Assembly: GCF_014650995.1 (NCBI RefSeq)
Contig: NZ_BMWA01000018.1
Span: 116,349-180,348 of the forward strand
Length of the DNA: 64,000 nt
DNA from: Streptomyces viridiviolaceus
Lineage (GTDB): Bacteria > Actinomycetota > Actinomycetes > Streptomycetales > Streptomycetaceae
Direction: 5' to 3'
Shown in pieces: positions 27,453-36,065 of this stretch. The position numbers and the translations under genes were made by a program. Below the pieces are notes generated by a model. The model worked only from the letters and a program-made list of their open reading frames with translations, did not search any database and was not told where the DNA came from. The stretch's first letter is position 1. Every line of letters starts with the position of its first letter.

Positions 27453-28628
27453 TCACCCGCCTGGGAGCGCGGCACTGGCGCATGTACTGCTGATCCGGTG
27501 CGGCGAGCGGCGCACGGCGAGAACCGCCAGGTCGTCCTGCTGCGCGCCCTCGGTGAAGGCGTGGACATCGTCGACGAGTGAGTAAGGGAGCCGGCCCGCA
27601 GTGATGTCGACGCGGCCGGCAAGTCGTGCCTCAAGCGGATAGAAGGTGCCCGCGGGGGAGCGGGCCTCGGTGAGACCGTCGGTGCACAGCAGCAGCGTCG
27701 CCCCGGCGGGGAAAGGGAACCAGGACACCGTGCGCGGCTCGTCGACGAGGTCCGCCAGGCCGAGCGGCGCATGCTCCGTCCCGGCGCCCACGGCTGTGAC
27801 GGCCCCGTCGTTCAGCAGGTAGGGCGGGATGTGGCCGCACGTGACGAGCTGGGCCTCGGTGCCGGTGTCCACCCCCAGGACGACGGCGGTGACGAATCGT
27901 TCCGGCTCACCACGCTGTTCGGCGTAGCCGTTGTGGCGGACCACCGCCGCCTCGAGCGAGTCCACGAGCGCGGTCACCGTTGGTTCGCGGTGAGCGGCCT
28001 CACGGAAGGCACCGACTACGTCGATGGCCATGCCGATGGCGGAGAGTCCCTTGCCCTGGACGTCGCCGATCAGTACCCGGGTGCCCCAGGGAGTGGCCGC
28101 CACGTCGTAGATGTCGCCCCCGACGAGTTTGTCCTGCTGTACCGGCTCGTACACGCCGTCCACGAGTACGTCATCGGTGAGCAGCGGCAGCGGACGCAGG
28201 ATCTGCCGCTGCATCGCGGCAGCGGTCGACCGCAGACGTACCAGCTCCCCCTCGCGCGTGATGCGCAGCCAGGATCCGTAGACGGCCAGCGCGCCGAAGG
28301 CGAGGGCGAACAGGGCCAGGATCACCCGGTCGGCGAGCCGCTCTCCCGACAGAGCCACGGGCACGATGACGAGGACGCTCACCCAGGTGGAGACCAGCGC
28401 CGTCTGGCGCGGGGTGCACAGCGCGGCGGCGAACGCGGGCAGAAACACCAGCAGCCCCAGCAGGAGCACGGCGGTCCCGGTCACCGTGCCCAGGACGAGC
28501 GTCACCACCGTCGCCGCGATCGTCACCAGTACGACAGCACGCGTGGGGGGCGTGCGGATCGAGGTGCTGTCGTCCCGGCCCGCACGGCCCTCCGCGTGGA
28601 CCAGCGCCGCACGCAAGGAACCGAACAT
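27453..28628 (-). CDS. Membrane PP2C-type (SpoIIE/RsbU-like) phosphatase
   Basis: 391 residues from ATG 28628 behind GGAGG. Four membrane helices (about 28-115: VVLVTIAATVVTLVLGT and following) precede a linker helix and the PP2C_SIG domain (about 145-370). Metal-binding motifs are GGDIYDVAATPWG, LIGDVQGKGLSAI and LLCTDGLTEAR, with the final Asp in EGAQQDDLAVLAV. Such proteins dephosphorylate anti-anti-sigma factors and so activate stress sigma factors. No sigma factor or anti-sigma gene is adjacent, so its partner is elsewhere. Confidence 0.92.
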   Translation of the reverse strand: MFGSLRAALVHAEGRAGRDDSTSIRTPPTRAVVLVTIAATVVTLVLGTVTGTAVLLLGLLVFLPAFAAALCTPRQTALVSTWVSVLVIVPVALSGERLADRVILALFALAFGALAVYGSWLRITREGELVRLRSTAAAMQRQILRPLPLLTDDVLVDGVYEPVQQDKLVGGDIYDVAATPWGTRVLIGDVQGKGLSAIGMAIDVVGAFREAAHREPTVTALVDSLEAAVVRHNGYAEQRGEPERFVTAVVLGVDTGTEAQLVTCGHIPPYLLNDGAVTAVGAGTEHAPLGLADLVDEPRTVSWFPFPAGATLLLCTDGLTEARSPAGTFYPLEARLAGRVDITAGRLPYSLVDDVHAFTEGAQQDDLAVLAVRRSPHRISSTCASAALPGG

Positions 28629-28999
28629 GCGGGCATCCTCCAGTGGCGGTGAGATCGGACGGTGCGAATGCCGCATGCCGCGACAGACGGGCGTCCTCGA
28701 TCATCCGATCTGCTTGAAATGCCGGAGGGAGGCTGGCCGTACCCGCGCCGAAGTGCGTCCGCCCGGGTGATTTTGGACGTCTACTGCCACGTGAGGTCTT
28801 CTGCGCGCCACTCCGTCGTGACAGAAGCGTGTTGCCGGCCGGATGGCCATCCCTTGCGGGAGACCGTCCTGCGAGCCGCAGAGGCCGCAGGCGCCGGGGG
28901 AGCGGCGACCGGCGCGCCCCCGCCTGGCGACACCGCGCCCGCCGGCCCGACACGCGCACCTGTTTGGCGGGTACGACGAGGACTCCGACACCAGTCAGC
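28629..28999. other. Intergenic region, nothing supportable
   Basis: Includes the promoter of the minus-strand phosphatase. Open frames on the plus strand are Arg-rich and unconvincing until about 29000. Confidence 0.3.
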
Positions 29000-29218
29000 G
29001 TGCAGAGCTGCTGGCCGGAGACCCTGCAGCAGGTCAGCGGCCGCAAAGCCGACGACTGGCGGCCGGCCAACACCATCGAGTCCTTCGAGACCGTGCGCCG
29101 ACGCCTGTGTGAAGAGCCCGACTGGGTTCGGGCCCGGCTGCCGCGGACCTACTGCCCGTACGTCTCGGCCGACTCGATCCAACCGGCGTCCTCCACGTAC
29201 TTCCAGTCGACCGGGTGA
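29000..29218 (+). CDS. Possible small hypothetical or gene end
   Basis: A GTG-initiated frame with only about 10% A/T at third positions: KADDWRPANTIESFETVRRR, then LCEEPDWVRARLPRTY and FQSTG stop. It looks like real protein but has no clear ribosome binding site and no family I recognise. The opposite strand also has a protein-like end (HPVDWKYVEDAGWIESAETY), so the strand is not certain. Confidence 0.3.
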   Translation: MQSCWPETLQQVSGRKADDWRPANTIESFETVRRRLCEEPDWVRARLPRTYCPYVSADSIQPASSTYFQSTG

Positions 29219-29462
29219 CAAGCCCGACGGGTTCGCGGATTCTCGGGGTGGAATCGCGGGGAACCGGAGTGGGACGTGGCGCCCGCTGGCGGAGTAGCCG
29301 ACGGGTTGGGGTGTGACCGAGGTACGCGCCAAAGGGGCAACGAGATGATCTTGAAGCCCTGAGGGCCCGGCCCCGCATTTCATAGGGACACACACGCGCG
29401 CTGTTCTGCCAGCGGCAGAACACCGGCCGGGCCGGGCCCGACGATCACTACAGTCCAGTCTC

Positions 29463-30332
29463 ATGACGGCGATTACGACGCGTACGGTCGAGTACCCGGC
29501 GGACGGTCTGACGATGATCGGGCACCTCGCGCTCCCGGCCGGTATCGACCGCCGGCCCGCGGTGTTGCTCGGACCAGAGGGCATGGGGCTCAGCGACGTC
29601 GAACGCCGCCGGGCCGATGCTCTCGCCGAACTGGGATATACAGCGCTGGCCTTCGACCTCCACGGCGGGCGCTATTTGGGCGACCCCGAGGAGATGCTGG
29701 CCCGTTGCCTGCCACTGCTCGCTGATCCCGACCGGATGCGGGGCATCGGCCATGCGGCGCTCGACGTGTTGCGCACCGAACCGCGGACCGACCCCGACCG
29801 GATCGCCGCCGTCGGCTACGGCACCGGGGGCGCCGTCGGGCTGGAACTCGGGCGCGACGGCGCCAACCTGCGCGCGATCGGGACAGTCAACGCACTGACC
29901 ACGGGCCGACCGGGCGAGGCAGCGCGCATTCGCTGCCCGGTGTGGGCCGGGGTCGGGTCGGAAGACCCGATCATGCCGCCCGCGCAACGGAACGCGTTCA
30001 CCGCCGAGATGCAGGCCGCGGGCGTCGACTGGCGCCTCTCGGTCTACGGCGGCGCCTTACACGCCTTCCACCACCCGCCGGTCGACCACCCCACGGTCCC
30101 CGGCGTCGGCTACCACCCACAGCACGCGCAGCGAGCCTGGCGCGACGTCGTCGACCTGCTCGCCGAGTGCCTGCCCGTGACGGAGGATCTGGGGCATGAC
30201 CCAGGCAAACAGCCTGGCGCCAGGCCTGGTCCGCGTCGTGCACTGACGGTCCCCTCCCCTCAAGTCCGCACAGCGGAACCACATTCGAGCGGATGCTCGA
30301 TCACGGAGAAGCGTTCGCAACTGCCGAAGTAA
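29463..30332 (+). CDS. Dienelactone hydrolase family protein lacking the nucleophile
   Basis: 289 residues with the alpha/beta hydrolase fold of the DLH family: GPEGMGLSDVERRRADALAE, the strand LGYTALAFDLHGG, the acid in GSEDPIMPP and the catalytic-type His in GALHAFHHP. At the nucleophile elbow, where the family has GYCxGG or GYSxGG, this protein has GYGTGG: residue 120 is Gly (codon GGC, one base from TGC or AGC). It is thus probably not a classic hydrolase unless another residue substitutes. The last 40 residues are Pro/Arg-rich and may be an added tail. Single-gene unit, ATG start. Confidence 0.85.
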   Translation: MTAITTRTVEYPADGLTMIGHLALPAGIDRRPAVLLGPEGMGLSDVERRRADALAELGYTALAFDLHGGRYLGDPEEMLARCLPLLADPDRMRGIGHAALDVLRTEPRTDPDRIAAVGYGTGGAVGLELGRDGANLRAIGTVNALTTGRPGEAARIRCPVWAGVGSEDPIMPPAQRNAFTAEMQAAGVDWRLSVYGGALHAFHHPPVDHPTVPGVGYHPQHAQRAWRDVVDLLAECLPVTEDLGHDPGKQPGARPGPRRALTVPSPQVRTAEPHSSGCSITEKRSQLPK

Positions 30333-30645
30333 ATACCGGATTACTGTCACTGTCCGATGCCGGAATCGGCGACAGAGCAGACAACAGGGCAACTTGCAAC
30401 TAGAGTCCGTAAGGCACGGTCAGCGGAGCTGGCCGCGACGGGAATGGGTCCGACGTCCCTTTCGGGCGCGCGTGTGACACCAAGTTGACACCGCGTCAAT
30501 CGCGACAATTTCAGACATGGCCTGTGCGTCGGCAGGGCCTCAGTTGATCACTCGTCTTCAGGGTGGTCGACCTGAGACACCTGCCACTCTGCATGCAGTT
30601 CTGCGCTCAGCTCGGCCGCCCTCCACTCGGAGGAGAGGCCCACGC
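30333..30645. promoter_or_regulatory. Intergenic region with possible promoter
   Basis: TTGACA lies at about 30485-30490 within CACCAAGTTGACACCGCG, a good -35 hexamer. No strong -10 follows at 17-18 bp (ATTTCA is the best). GGAGGAGAGG just upstream of 30646 is a ribosome binding site. No gene. Confidence 0.3.
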
Positions 30646-30852
30646 ATGGATGCGCAGATCGTCCTGGGGATTCTGGCAACGGCTGGCGCCGTGTCCATCT
30701 TCATGTTCGCCTTGAAGGGCCTGCTTGACCAGGTCCCCGATGTGATCCGGTCATGGCGCCGCATCATGGTTGAAGCCCGGCGCCCCCACTCGGACCACGC
30801 GCCCGAGCGAGAGGACCACCGCCCGCCTTCCGCAGGCGTCGATGGCTCGTGA
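30646..30852 (+). CDS. Small membrane protein
   Basis: 68 residues from ATG 30646 behind GGAGGAGAGG. A single membrane helix at 5-25 (IVLGILATAGAVSIFMFALK) is followed by a basic, hydrophilic tail. Role unknown. Too small for domain assignment. Confidence 0.55.
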   Translation: MDAQIVLGILATAGAVSIFMFALKGLLDQVPDVIRSWRRIMVEARRPHSDHAPEREDHRPPSAGVDGS

Positions 30853-31290
30853 TGACAGGCCAGGCAGGGCCCACTCGCCTGGGATTCGGATGGTGGGCCC
30901 TGGAATGCCGTGACGGTGCCCCTGCAGGGCGAGGTCGGCCCGCAGCTGCCGTGCGCAGGCCGACGAGCCCAGGCCGCCGATCTGCTGAGATGCTCCACGA
31001 TCTCGGATACGGACTCGACCGACCATCGAGCAGGTCATCGAGGACCTGAGCGCGTCGTGGCAATGCTGACGCTCGACACCCCAGCCGTGCGTACGCTGGC
31101 CATCGTGACAGCCCGCACATGAGCTGGCCGGCGACGATGACCAACTGCCCGGCAGGCAGCTTGCCTGCCCTGCCGCACGTGCGAGCCACCGGGAGAAGCG
31201 GTCCGGATATCTGACACAGGCCAGGGGTACCCGCCTCGCAGCACGGCACATGGCCGAGTCCGGTACGCGGCGACAGCAACGGAGGACCAG
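30853..31290. other. Intergenic region with a hairpin
   Basis: GGCAGGCA-GCT-TGCCTGCC at 31151-31169 (8-bp stem, 3-base loop) could be a terminator. RPTIEQVIEDLSASWQ on the plus strand near 31018-31065 looks protein-like but has no start. Nothing else is supportable. Confidence 0.3.
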
Positions 31291-32799
31291 ATGAAGGCCC
31301 GCCAATCAGCAACCCCTCCGACGCCCGCGCCGGGTCCTGCGGATGAGCAGTCCGCCGAAGTTCTCTCCGGCCGCTACCGGTTGGGCGCGCGAATCGGGTC
31401 CGGAGGCATGGCCGACGTCTACGAGGGCGTCGACACGCGCCTTCGGCGGCCCGTGGCCGTCAAGGTCTTCCGGCCGGGCCCCGACCCCCAGACCGAGGAC
31501 CGTCTCACCGCGGAGGCTGTCCTTCTGGCCCGCCTGCAGCACCCGGGACTGGTCACCGTCTACGACGCCGGCCGCGACGACGACCGCACTTATCTGGTCA
31601 TGCAACTGATCGAAGGCCCCACGCTGCGCAGCCTTTTGGCGTGTGGAGCGCTGCCTGAGCGGCGTGTGGTACATATGGGCGCCGCCCTCGCGCGGGCGCT
31701 GGCCCATGTCCACCGGGCCGGCGTCGTGCACCGGGACGTCAAACCGTCGAACGTCCTCCTCGATGCGGCCGACGATCCTCACCTGGCTGATTTCGGCATC
31801 GCACGCCTGGTCAATGCCACCCGCCATACGGCACCGGACGTGCTGATAGGCACCGCCGCCTACCTGGCACCGGAGCAGGTCGAGGGCAGGTGGATCGGGC
31901 CGGCCGCCGACGTCTACGCCCTCGGCCTGGTCCTGCTGGAGTGCCTGAAAGGCGAACTGGAGTACCAGGGCACCCCGTTGGAATCCTCAGTCGCCCGCCT
32001 CCACCGCCCACCCGAAGTCCCCACCTGGCTCCCCTCGGACCTCGCGACCCTGCTGCGGGCCATGACCGCCCAGGACCCCGAGGCCCGCCCGGACGCCGAA
32101 CAGTGCGCGCAAGTCCTCGCCTCCCAGCACGCCGGACCCGACCCGTACCCCCTGCCGCTCTCGGCACCCACCGAGGCGCGCCTTCCGACGCCGCCGGCCG
32201 CTCACTCCGACGCGCAGGAGCACATACGGACTCAGCAGACGGCGGCCACCCGGCGCAACCTCGCCGACGACACCCGCCACAGCCGGCGCCTGGCAGCGGG
32301 CTCGGCCCTGGCCCTCTTGGCCCTGGGTACGACCCTCGCCGTCACATCGGGCACCAGCGGAAGCGACGACCGGGCAGCACCGACGCCCGCCGTAACGCAC
32401 CCACCCTCCGGCACGGCGACGGCCAAGAGCGGGCCCGGTGCCCTCCCAGCACCACGATCGCACGGCGCTCAGCCCCCCTCTGGGACAGTGGGCACGTCCC
32501 ACCCCGCGGCTGCGCCAACCGGATCTCATGCCCCGCCCGTCTCCGGAAAACTCGACGCTTCTCTTCCGGCGGCTGCCCCCAGCTCGAGCCGCAGCGCCTC
32601 TACATCGCCCGAGAGCTCGAGGCCGCCGGGATCGGCGTCACTGCCGCCACGATCCACGCCGACTGCAGCCGGGGCCACTGGCCCCAGCCGGACGACACCA
32701 TCGGCGGCGCCAACCACTGGCACGGCGCCACCGTCACCAAGTCCCTCGAGTGGCGGCGCGGCTACCGGCGCACCGCCCAGCCCAAGCCCGACCCGTTAG
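31291..32799 (+). CDS. Transmembrane Ser/Thr protein kinase
   Basis: 502 residues. Hanks-type kinase domain at about 28-290: glycine loop IGSGGMADVYEG, Lys 58 in VAVKVF, catalytic loop HRDVKPSN (Asp 149), DFG 167-169 and APE (YLAPEQVEG). A Pro/Ala linker, one membrane helix (about 331-351) and an outward Pro/Ser/Thr-rich tail follow, without PASTA domains. From about residue 428 (nt 32572) third-position A/T rises to about 30% in this frame, while a neighbouring frame becomes strongly coding-like. The tail is therefore probably foreign sequence read out of frame. Start ATG 31291. Confidence 0.88.
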   Translation: MKARQSATPPTPAPGPADEQSAEVLSGRYRLGARIGSGGMADVYEGVDTRLRRPVAVKVFRPGPDPQTEDRLTAEAVLLARLQHPGLVTVYDAGRDDDRTYLVMQLIEGPTLRSLLACGALPERRVVHMGAALARALAHVHRAGVVHRDVKPSNVLLDAADDPHLADFGIARLVNATRHTAPDVLIGTAAYLAPEQVEGRWIGPAADVYALGLVLLECLKGELEYQGTPLESSVARLHRPPEVPTWLPSDLATLLRAMTAQDPEARPDAEQCAQVLASQHAGPDPYPLPLSAPTEARLPTPPAAHSDAQEHIRTQQTAATRRNLADDTRHSRRLAAGSALALLALGTTLAVTSGTSGSDDRAAPTPAVTHPPSGTATAKSGPGALPAPRSHGAQPPSGTVGTSHPAAAPTGSHAPPVSGKLDASLPAAAPSSSRSASTSPESSRPPGSASLPPRSTPTAAGATGPSRTTPSAAPTTGTAPPSPSPSSGGAATGAPPSPSPTR

Positions 32800-32988
32800 A
32801 TGCCGAGGGCCGAGCCCCACCGCGCCGTTACATGCTCGACCTCGTCGGGGGTGAGCCAGGAGACGGCTGTCGACTCGCTTGATGTGCGTTCGGTGCCGCC
32901 GGAGGGCTTGCAGCGCAAGGCCATACCTTGCCGCCCACACCGTGGAACCGGTGGGGCTCCGCCGTGCCGGACTGCGGAGGGCTGCCTG

Positions 32989-33225
32989 ATGGCCAGCAAA
33001 AAGGGCAGGCGCCGGCGCTTCGGTGCGGTGCGGCAGTACCGGCCCGGACGGTGGACGGCTTCGTACCTGGGACCCGACGGTGAGCGCATCCGTGCGGAAG
33101 AGACCTTCGCGACCAGGAAGGATGCTGAGATCTGGCTGTCCCAGGTCGAGGCGGACCTCAGCGGCGAGCTGATGGTGCGGTTGTGGTGCGGCACACGCTC
33201 ACCGGTCTGGCCCCCGGGTCGATGA
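32989..33225 (+). pseudogene. Truncated tyrosine integrase (N-terminal arm)
   Basis: 78 codons from ATG 32989: KKGRRRRFGAVRQYRPGRWT, then YLGPDGERIRAEETFATRKD and AEIWLSQVEADLS. This is the N-terminal DNA-arm-binding segment of actinobacterial phage/ICE integrases (the RxRFGxVRxLxSGRWxAxYxGPDG type). The core-binding and catalytic domains (R...HxxR...Y) are missing: the frame stops soon after a change of sequence at about 33165. It lies next to a tRNA-Gly 3' end, the expected place for an integrase. Confidence 0.8.
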
Positions 33226-33240
33226 CCTTGGGGTTTCACA

Positions 33241-33286
33241 TGGAGCGGGTGACGAGAGTCGAACTCGCGCTCTGGCTCGGCAAGCG
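33241..33286 (-). other. 3' end of tRNA-Gly(GCC), attachment-site scar
   Basis: Read on the minus strand, 33286-33241 gives part of an anticodon loop with GCC, the variable region, a T-arm (GCGAG-TTCGACT-CTCGT) and acceptor CACCCGC, discriminator T and CCA. The 5' half of the tRNA (acceptor GCGGGTG and D-arm) is absent, so it is not a functional tRNA. A tRNA 3' end of about 45 bp next to an integrase gene is the classic att site of an integrative element. Confidence 0.8.
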
Positions 33287-33493
33287 ACGGCCCGCAGGCG
33301 TCGGCGTAGTCGTTGACCTGTGCTTATGTGACTCGGTGGCGGCCCCGGGAGAGCGGGTGCGCACCGCTGGTGACCGTTGTTGCTCGCTCCCGGGTAGGTG
33401 GTCAGTGATCAATAAGCACGGCTGTCGTGTCTGTTCTGCCCGGCGTGTCCGGGCGGTAGCTTGGTGAAGAGGGCCCCGAAGGAGGGCGATTCG

Positions 33494-33928
33494 ATGCCGT
33501 GGTACGTATGGCTGCTCGCCGCCGCGGCACTGGGTGCCGCGGAGTTCTTCACCCTGACACTGGTCTTCGGCTTGCTGGCCGGTGCCGCGCTGGTTGCCGC
33601 CGTAGTCGCCGGTGTGGGCATCGGCCTTCTCGGGCAGCTGTTGGCCCTGGGTGCGACAGCGGCAGCGGGCCTGCTCATCGTCCGTCCCATCATGCGGCAT
33701 ATGGCACAGCAGCCCCTCACACGCGAGGGCAGCGACGCGCTGATCGGCAAGCGGGCCGAGGTCATGCAGGAGGTCACCGCGACCCGTGGCTTGATCAAGC
33801 TCTCCGGTGAGGAGTGGTCCGCGCGCGCCCTCGACGAGAGCCTGGTCATCCCGGTGGGGGCGTTCGTGGACGTCATGGAGATCGAAGGGGCCACGGCCAT
33901 CGTCCATCCCCGCGAACTCCTTCCTTGA
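33494..33928 (+). CDS. NfeD-like membrane protein
   Basis: 144 residues from ATG 33494, GGAGG upstream (an earlier GTG frame start at 33461 is unnecessary). Three or four membrane helices (WYVWLLAAAALGAAEFFTL and following) are followed by a soluble OB-fold C-terminal domain (SDALIGKRAEVMQEVTATRG, then VIPVGAFVDVMEIEGATAIV). NfeD proteins pair with SPFH/flotillin proteins in membrane microdomains. The SPFH gene follows after 29 bp in one operon. Confidence 0.9.
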   Translation: MPWYVWLLAAAALGAAEFFTLTLVFGLLAGAALVAAVVAGVGIGLLGQLLALGATAAAGLLIVRPIMRHMAQQPLTREGSDALIGKRAEVMQEVTATRGLIKLSGEEWSARALDESLVIPVGAFVDVMEIEGATAIVHPRELLP

Positions 33929-33957
33929 ACGGCTGAACACGCAGCAATGGAGGCACT

Positions 33958-35070
33958 GTGGATCCAGTTGTCATCCCCATTCTTGTGGCGGCCCTTGTGG
34001 TCGTCTTCCTCGTGGCCTCCAGTGTGCGGATCGTCCCGCAGGCGCGCCGCTACAACATCGAGCGGTTCGGCCGATACCGCCGGACGCTGCAACCCGGCCT
34101 GAACCTGGTCGTGCCGGTGGCTGACCGCATCAACACCAAACTCGACGTGCGCGAGCAGGTCTATTCCTCCGACCCCAGGCCGGTGATCACCGAGGACAAC
34201 CTCGTGGTGAACATCGACACCGTGCTCTACTACCAGATCACGGACCCCCGGGCGGCGGCCTACGAGGTCGCCGACTACCTGCAGGCGATCGATCAGCTCA
34301 CCGTGACCACGCTCCGGAATGTCATCGGCAGCATGGACCTGGAGGAGACGCTCACCTCGCGCGAGGAGATCAACTCCCGGCTGCGCGCCGTCCTCGACGA
34401 CGCCACCGGCAAGTGGGGCATCCGGGTCAACCGCGTAGAGATAAAGGCCATCGATCCACCGCACACCATCAAGGAAGCGATGGAGAAGCAGATGCGGGCC
34501 GAGCGTGACAAGCGCGCGGCCATCCTGCACGCCGAAGGGGAGCGGCAAGCCAAGATCCTCACAGCGGAAGGCACGAAGCAGAAGGACATCCTGGAGGCGC
34601 AGGGCACGCAGCAAGCCATGATCCTGCGGGCGGACGGTGAGGCAAAGGCGGTGGAGCTCGTCTTCCAGGCCGTCCACCGCAACAATGCCGACCCCAAGAT
34701 CCTGGCCTACAAGTATCTCGAGACGCTGCCGCACTTGGCGAGCAGCGACAACAACACGTTCTGGGTCATCCCCGGGGAGCTGACCGAGGCAGTCAGGACC
34801 GTCACCCGCGCGTTCGGTGATCAGTCGACGGTGCGTCCTCACACACCTGCGCAACCTGAGGCAACGGCCACCGCCGGCGCCGACCGCACGCCGGACGAAG
34901 GGCGCACTCCGGAGCTCGGTGCGGGTGGGACGGCTTCGCTCGATGCCGCCGCGGCTGCTGATGAGGCCGGGAAGCAGGCCGCCGCCGCGGTGAGCGACGC
35001 CAAGGCGGAGGCGGCGGAGGCTGCGAAGTCGCCCCAGACACCGCGCCGGGGGCAGCCGTCCGGCGGTTGA
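33958..35070 (+). CDS. SPFH/band 7 (stomatin-like) membrane protein
   Basis: 370 residues from GTG 33958. An N-terminal membrane anchor (IPILVAALVVVFLVASSV) precedes the SPFH domain (about 25-190: VPQARRYNIERFGRYRRTLQ, then TEDNLVVNIDTVLYYQITDP) and a long charged coiled-coil (about 190-235). An Ala-rich acidic tail follows. Matches the stomatin/QmcA-type partner of NfeD and probably assembles membrane microdomains. Cotranscribed with the preceding gene. Ends at a hairpin. Confidence 0.93.
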   Translation: MDPVVIPILVAALVVVFLVASSVRIVPQARRYNIERFGRYRRTLQPGLNLVVPVADRINTKLDVREQVYSSDPRPVITEDNLVVNIDTVLYYQITDPRAAAYEVADYLQAIDQLTVTTLRNVIGSMDLEETLTSREEINSRLRAVLDDATGKWGIRVNRVEIKAIDPPHTIKEAMEKQMRAERDKRAAILHAEGERQAKILTAEGTKQKDILEAQGTQQAMILRADGEAKAVELVFQAVHRNNADPKILAYKYLETLPHLASSDNNTFWVIPGELTEAVRTVTRAFGDQSTVRPHTPAQPEATATAGADRTPDEGRTPELGAGGTASLDAAAAADEAGKQAAAAVSDAKAEAAEAAKSPQTPRRGQPSGG

Positions 35071-35107
35071 GTCCATCGTGGGCCATCGTCGGTGTCCGGC
35101 GAGTAAC

Positions 35108-35132
35108 CGTCCTGCGTGTCGGGTGCAGGACG
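35108..35132. terminator. Terminator hairpin after the SPFH gene
   Basis: CGTCCTGC and GCAGGACG arms (8 bp) with a nine-base loop, 37 bp past the stop codon. The rest of 35133-35259 holds no gene that I can support. Confidence 0.6.
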
Positions 35133-35384
35133 GCAGCGAAGCCTGACGTCGGTGCGTCTTGCCGCGTCGCGCGGCCCTCCACGGAGGCCATGGTGGCCAG
35201 GTGACAGAACAGCAGTGCCGGCACCGCGGTGAGCAGGTGGCGGCGCGGTGGCGACCAGGTCATGCGCCGCCCGCTTCGGTGCGCTGGTACATGTGGGGGA
35301 TGCCGTCGGCGTCCGTGTCGAGGTTCTCCTTCTCGGACAGGCGCCGGTAGACAGCGTTCCTGCGGCGCAGGAGCAGGGAGGCGA

Positions 35385-36065
35385 TCAGGGCTGCTTCACT
35401 CCGGGCCCATCCCGTCGTTGACGAATCCTGCCGCGGACATGGCTTGGCAGAGGGTGTCGCGGTGGGCGCGGGCGGACGGGCTGGTCTTCCCACAGCCGAG
35501 GGCGCAGGACCCACATCTGGGTGGGCAGGGGCGGCTCGCCTTTGAGCAGGATCGTCTGCTCGCGCGGCTGGACCATGGGGGAGGGGCCGCGGCCATTGAG
35601 GTCGGTGTGCAGAAGGGACAGGACGAGGGGCGCGCCGGGGAGCAGGACGTTACGGAGTGCCGGCAGCGCACGGTGCGGGTCGATGAATGCCAGGGAGCCG
35701 ATGGCGTACGCGGCGTCGAACCCATCTCCGCCGGTGTGGTATTCGACCAGGTCGCCCCGTACGAAATGCACGCCGGGCACGCGGCCGTGGGTGGAGGTGG
35801 CACGCTCGTACTGGGTGGGCGAGAGTTCGATGCCGGTGACATGGGCGCCGTAACGCTGGGCGAGATGGACGGCATGGTGGCCGGCCCCGGAGCCAATGTC
35901 CAGGATTCTGCGGCCGGCGATATCGCCAAGGATCTCGGCCCCGGGGCCGACGCCTTCCCAGGGGGACCAGTTGATCCGCTGCGGGACGGGCGGCATGTAG
36001 GCGCGGACGAGCTGGCGGCGGCCGTAGAGGGTCCAGGCGCGCGCGTTGAGCTCTTCAGCGGTCAC
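35385..36065 (-). CDS. Class I SAM-dependent methyltransferase, frameshifted 3' end
   Basis: 226 residues from GTG 36065, overlapping the end of the upstream gene by 11 bp. Motif I is RILDIGSGAGHHAVHL (54-62), motif II THE acidic end of GAHVTGIELS, and motif IV-like DAAYAIGSLAFIDP. Methylation acceptor unknown. After RPRLWED the frame turns Arg/Pro-rich (PVRPRPPRHPLPSHV), while protein-like sequence continues in the next frame (HRDTLCQAMSAAGFVNDGM) and then in the third (NAVYRRLSEKENLDTDADGI) down to 35260. At least one frameshift has therefore damaged the C-terminus. Last gene of the NUDIX operon. Confidence 0.8.
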   Translation of the reverse strand: MTAEELNARAWTLYGRRQLVRAYMPPVPQRINWSPWEGVGPGAEILGDIAGRRILDIGSGAGHHAVHLAQRYGAHVTGIELSPTQYERATSTHGRVPGVHFVRGDLVEYHTGGDGFDAAYAIGSLAFIDPHRALPALRNVLLPGAPLVLSLLHTDLNGRGPSPMVQPREQTILLKGEPPLPTQMWVLRPRLWEDQPVRPRPPRHPLPSHVRGRIRQRRDGPGVKQP

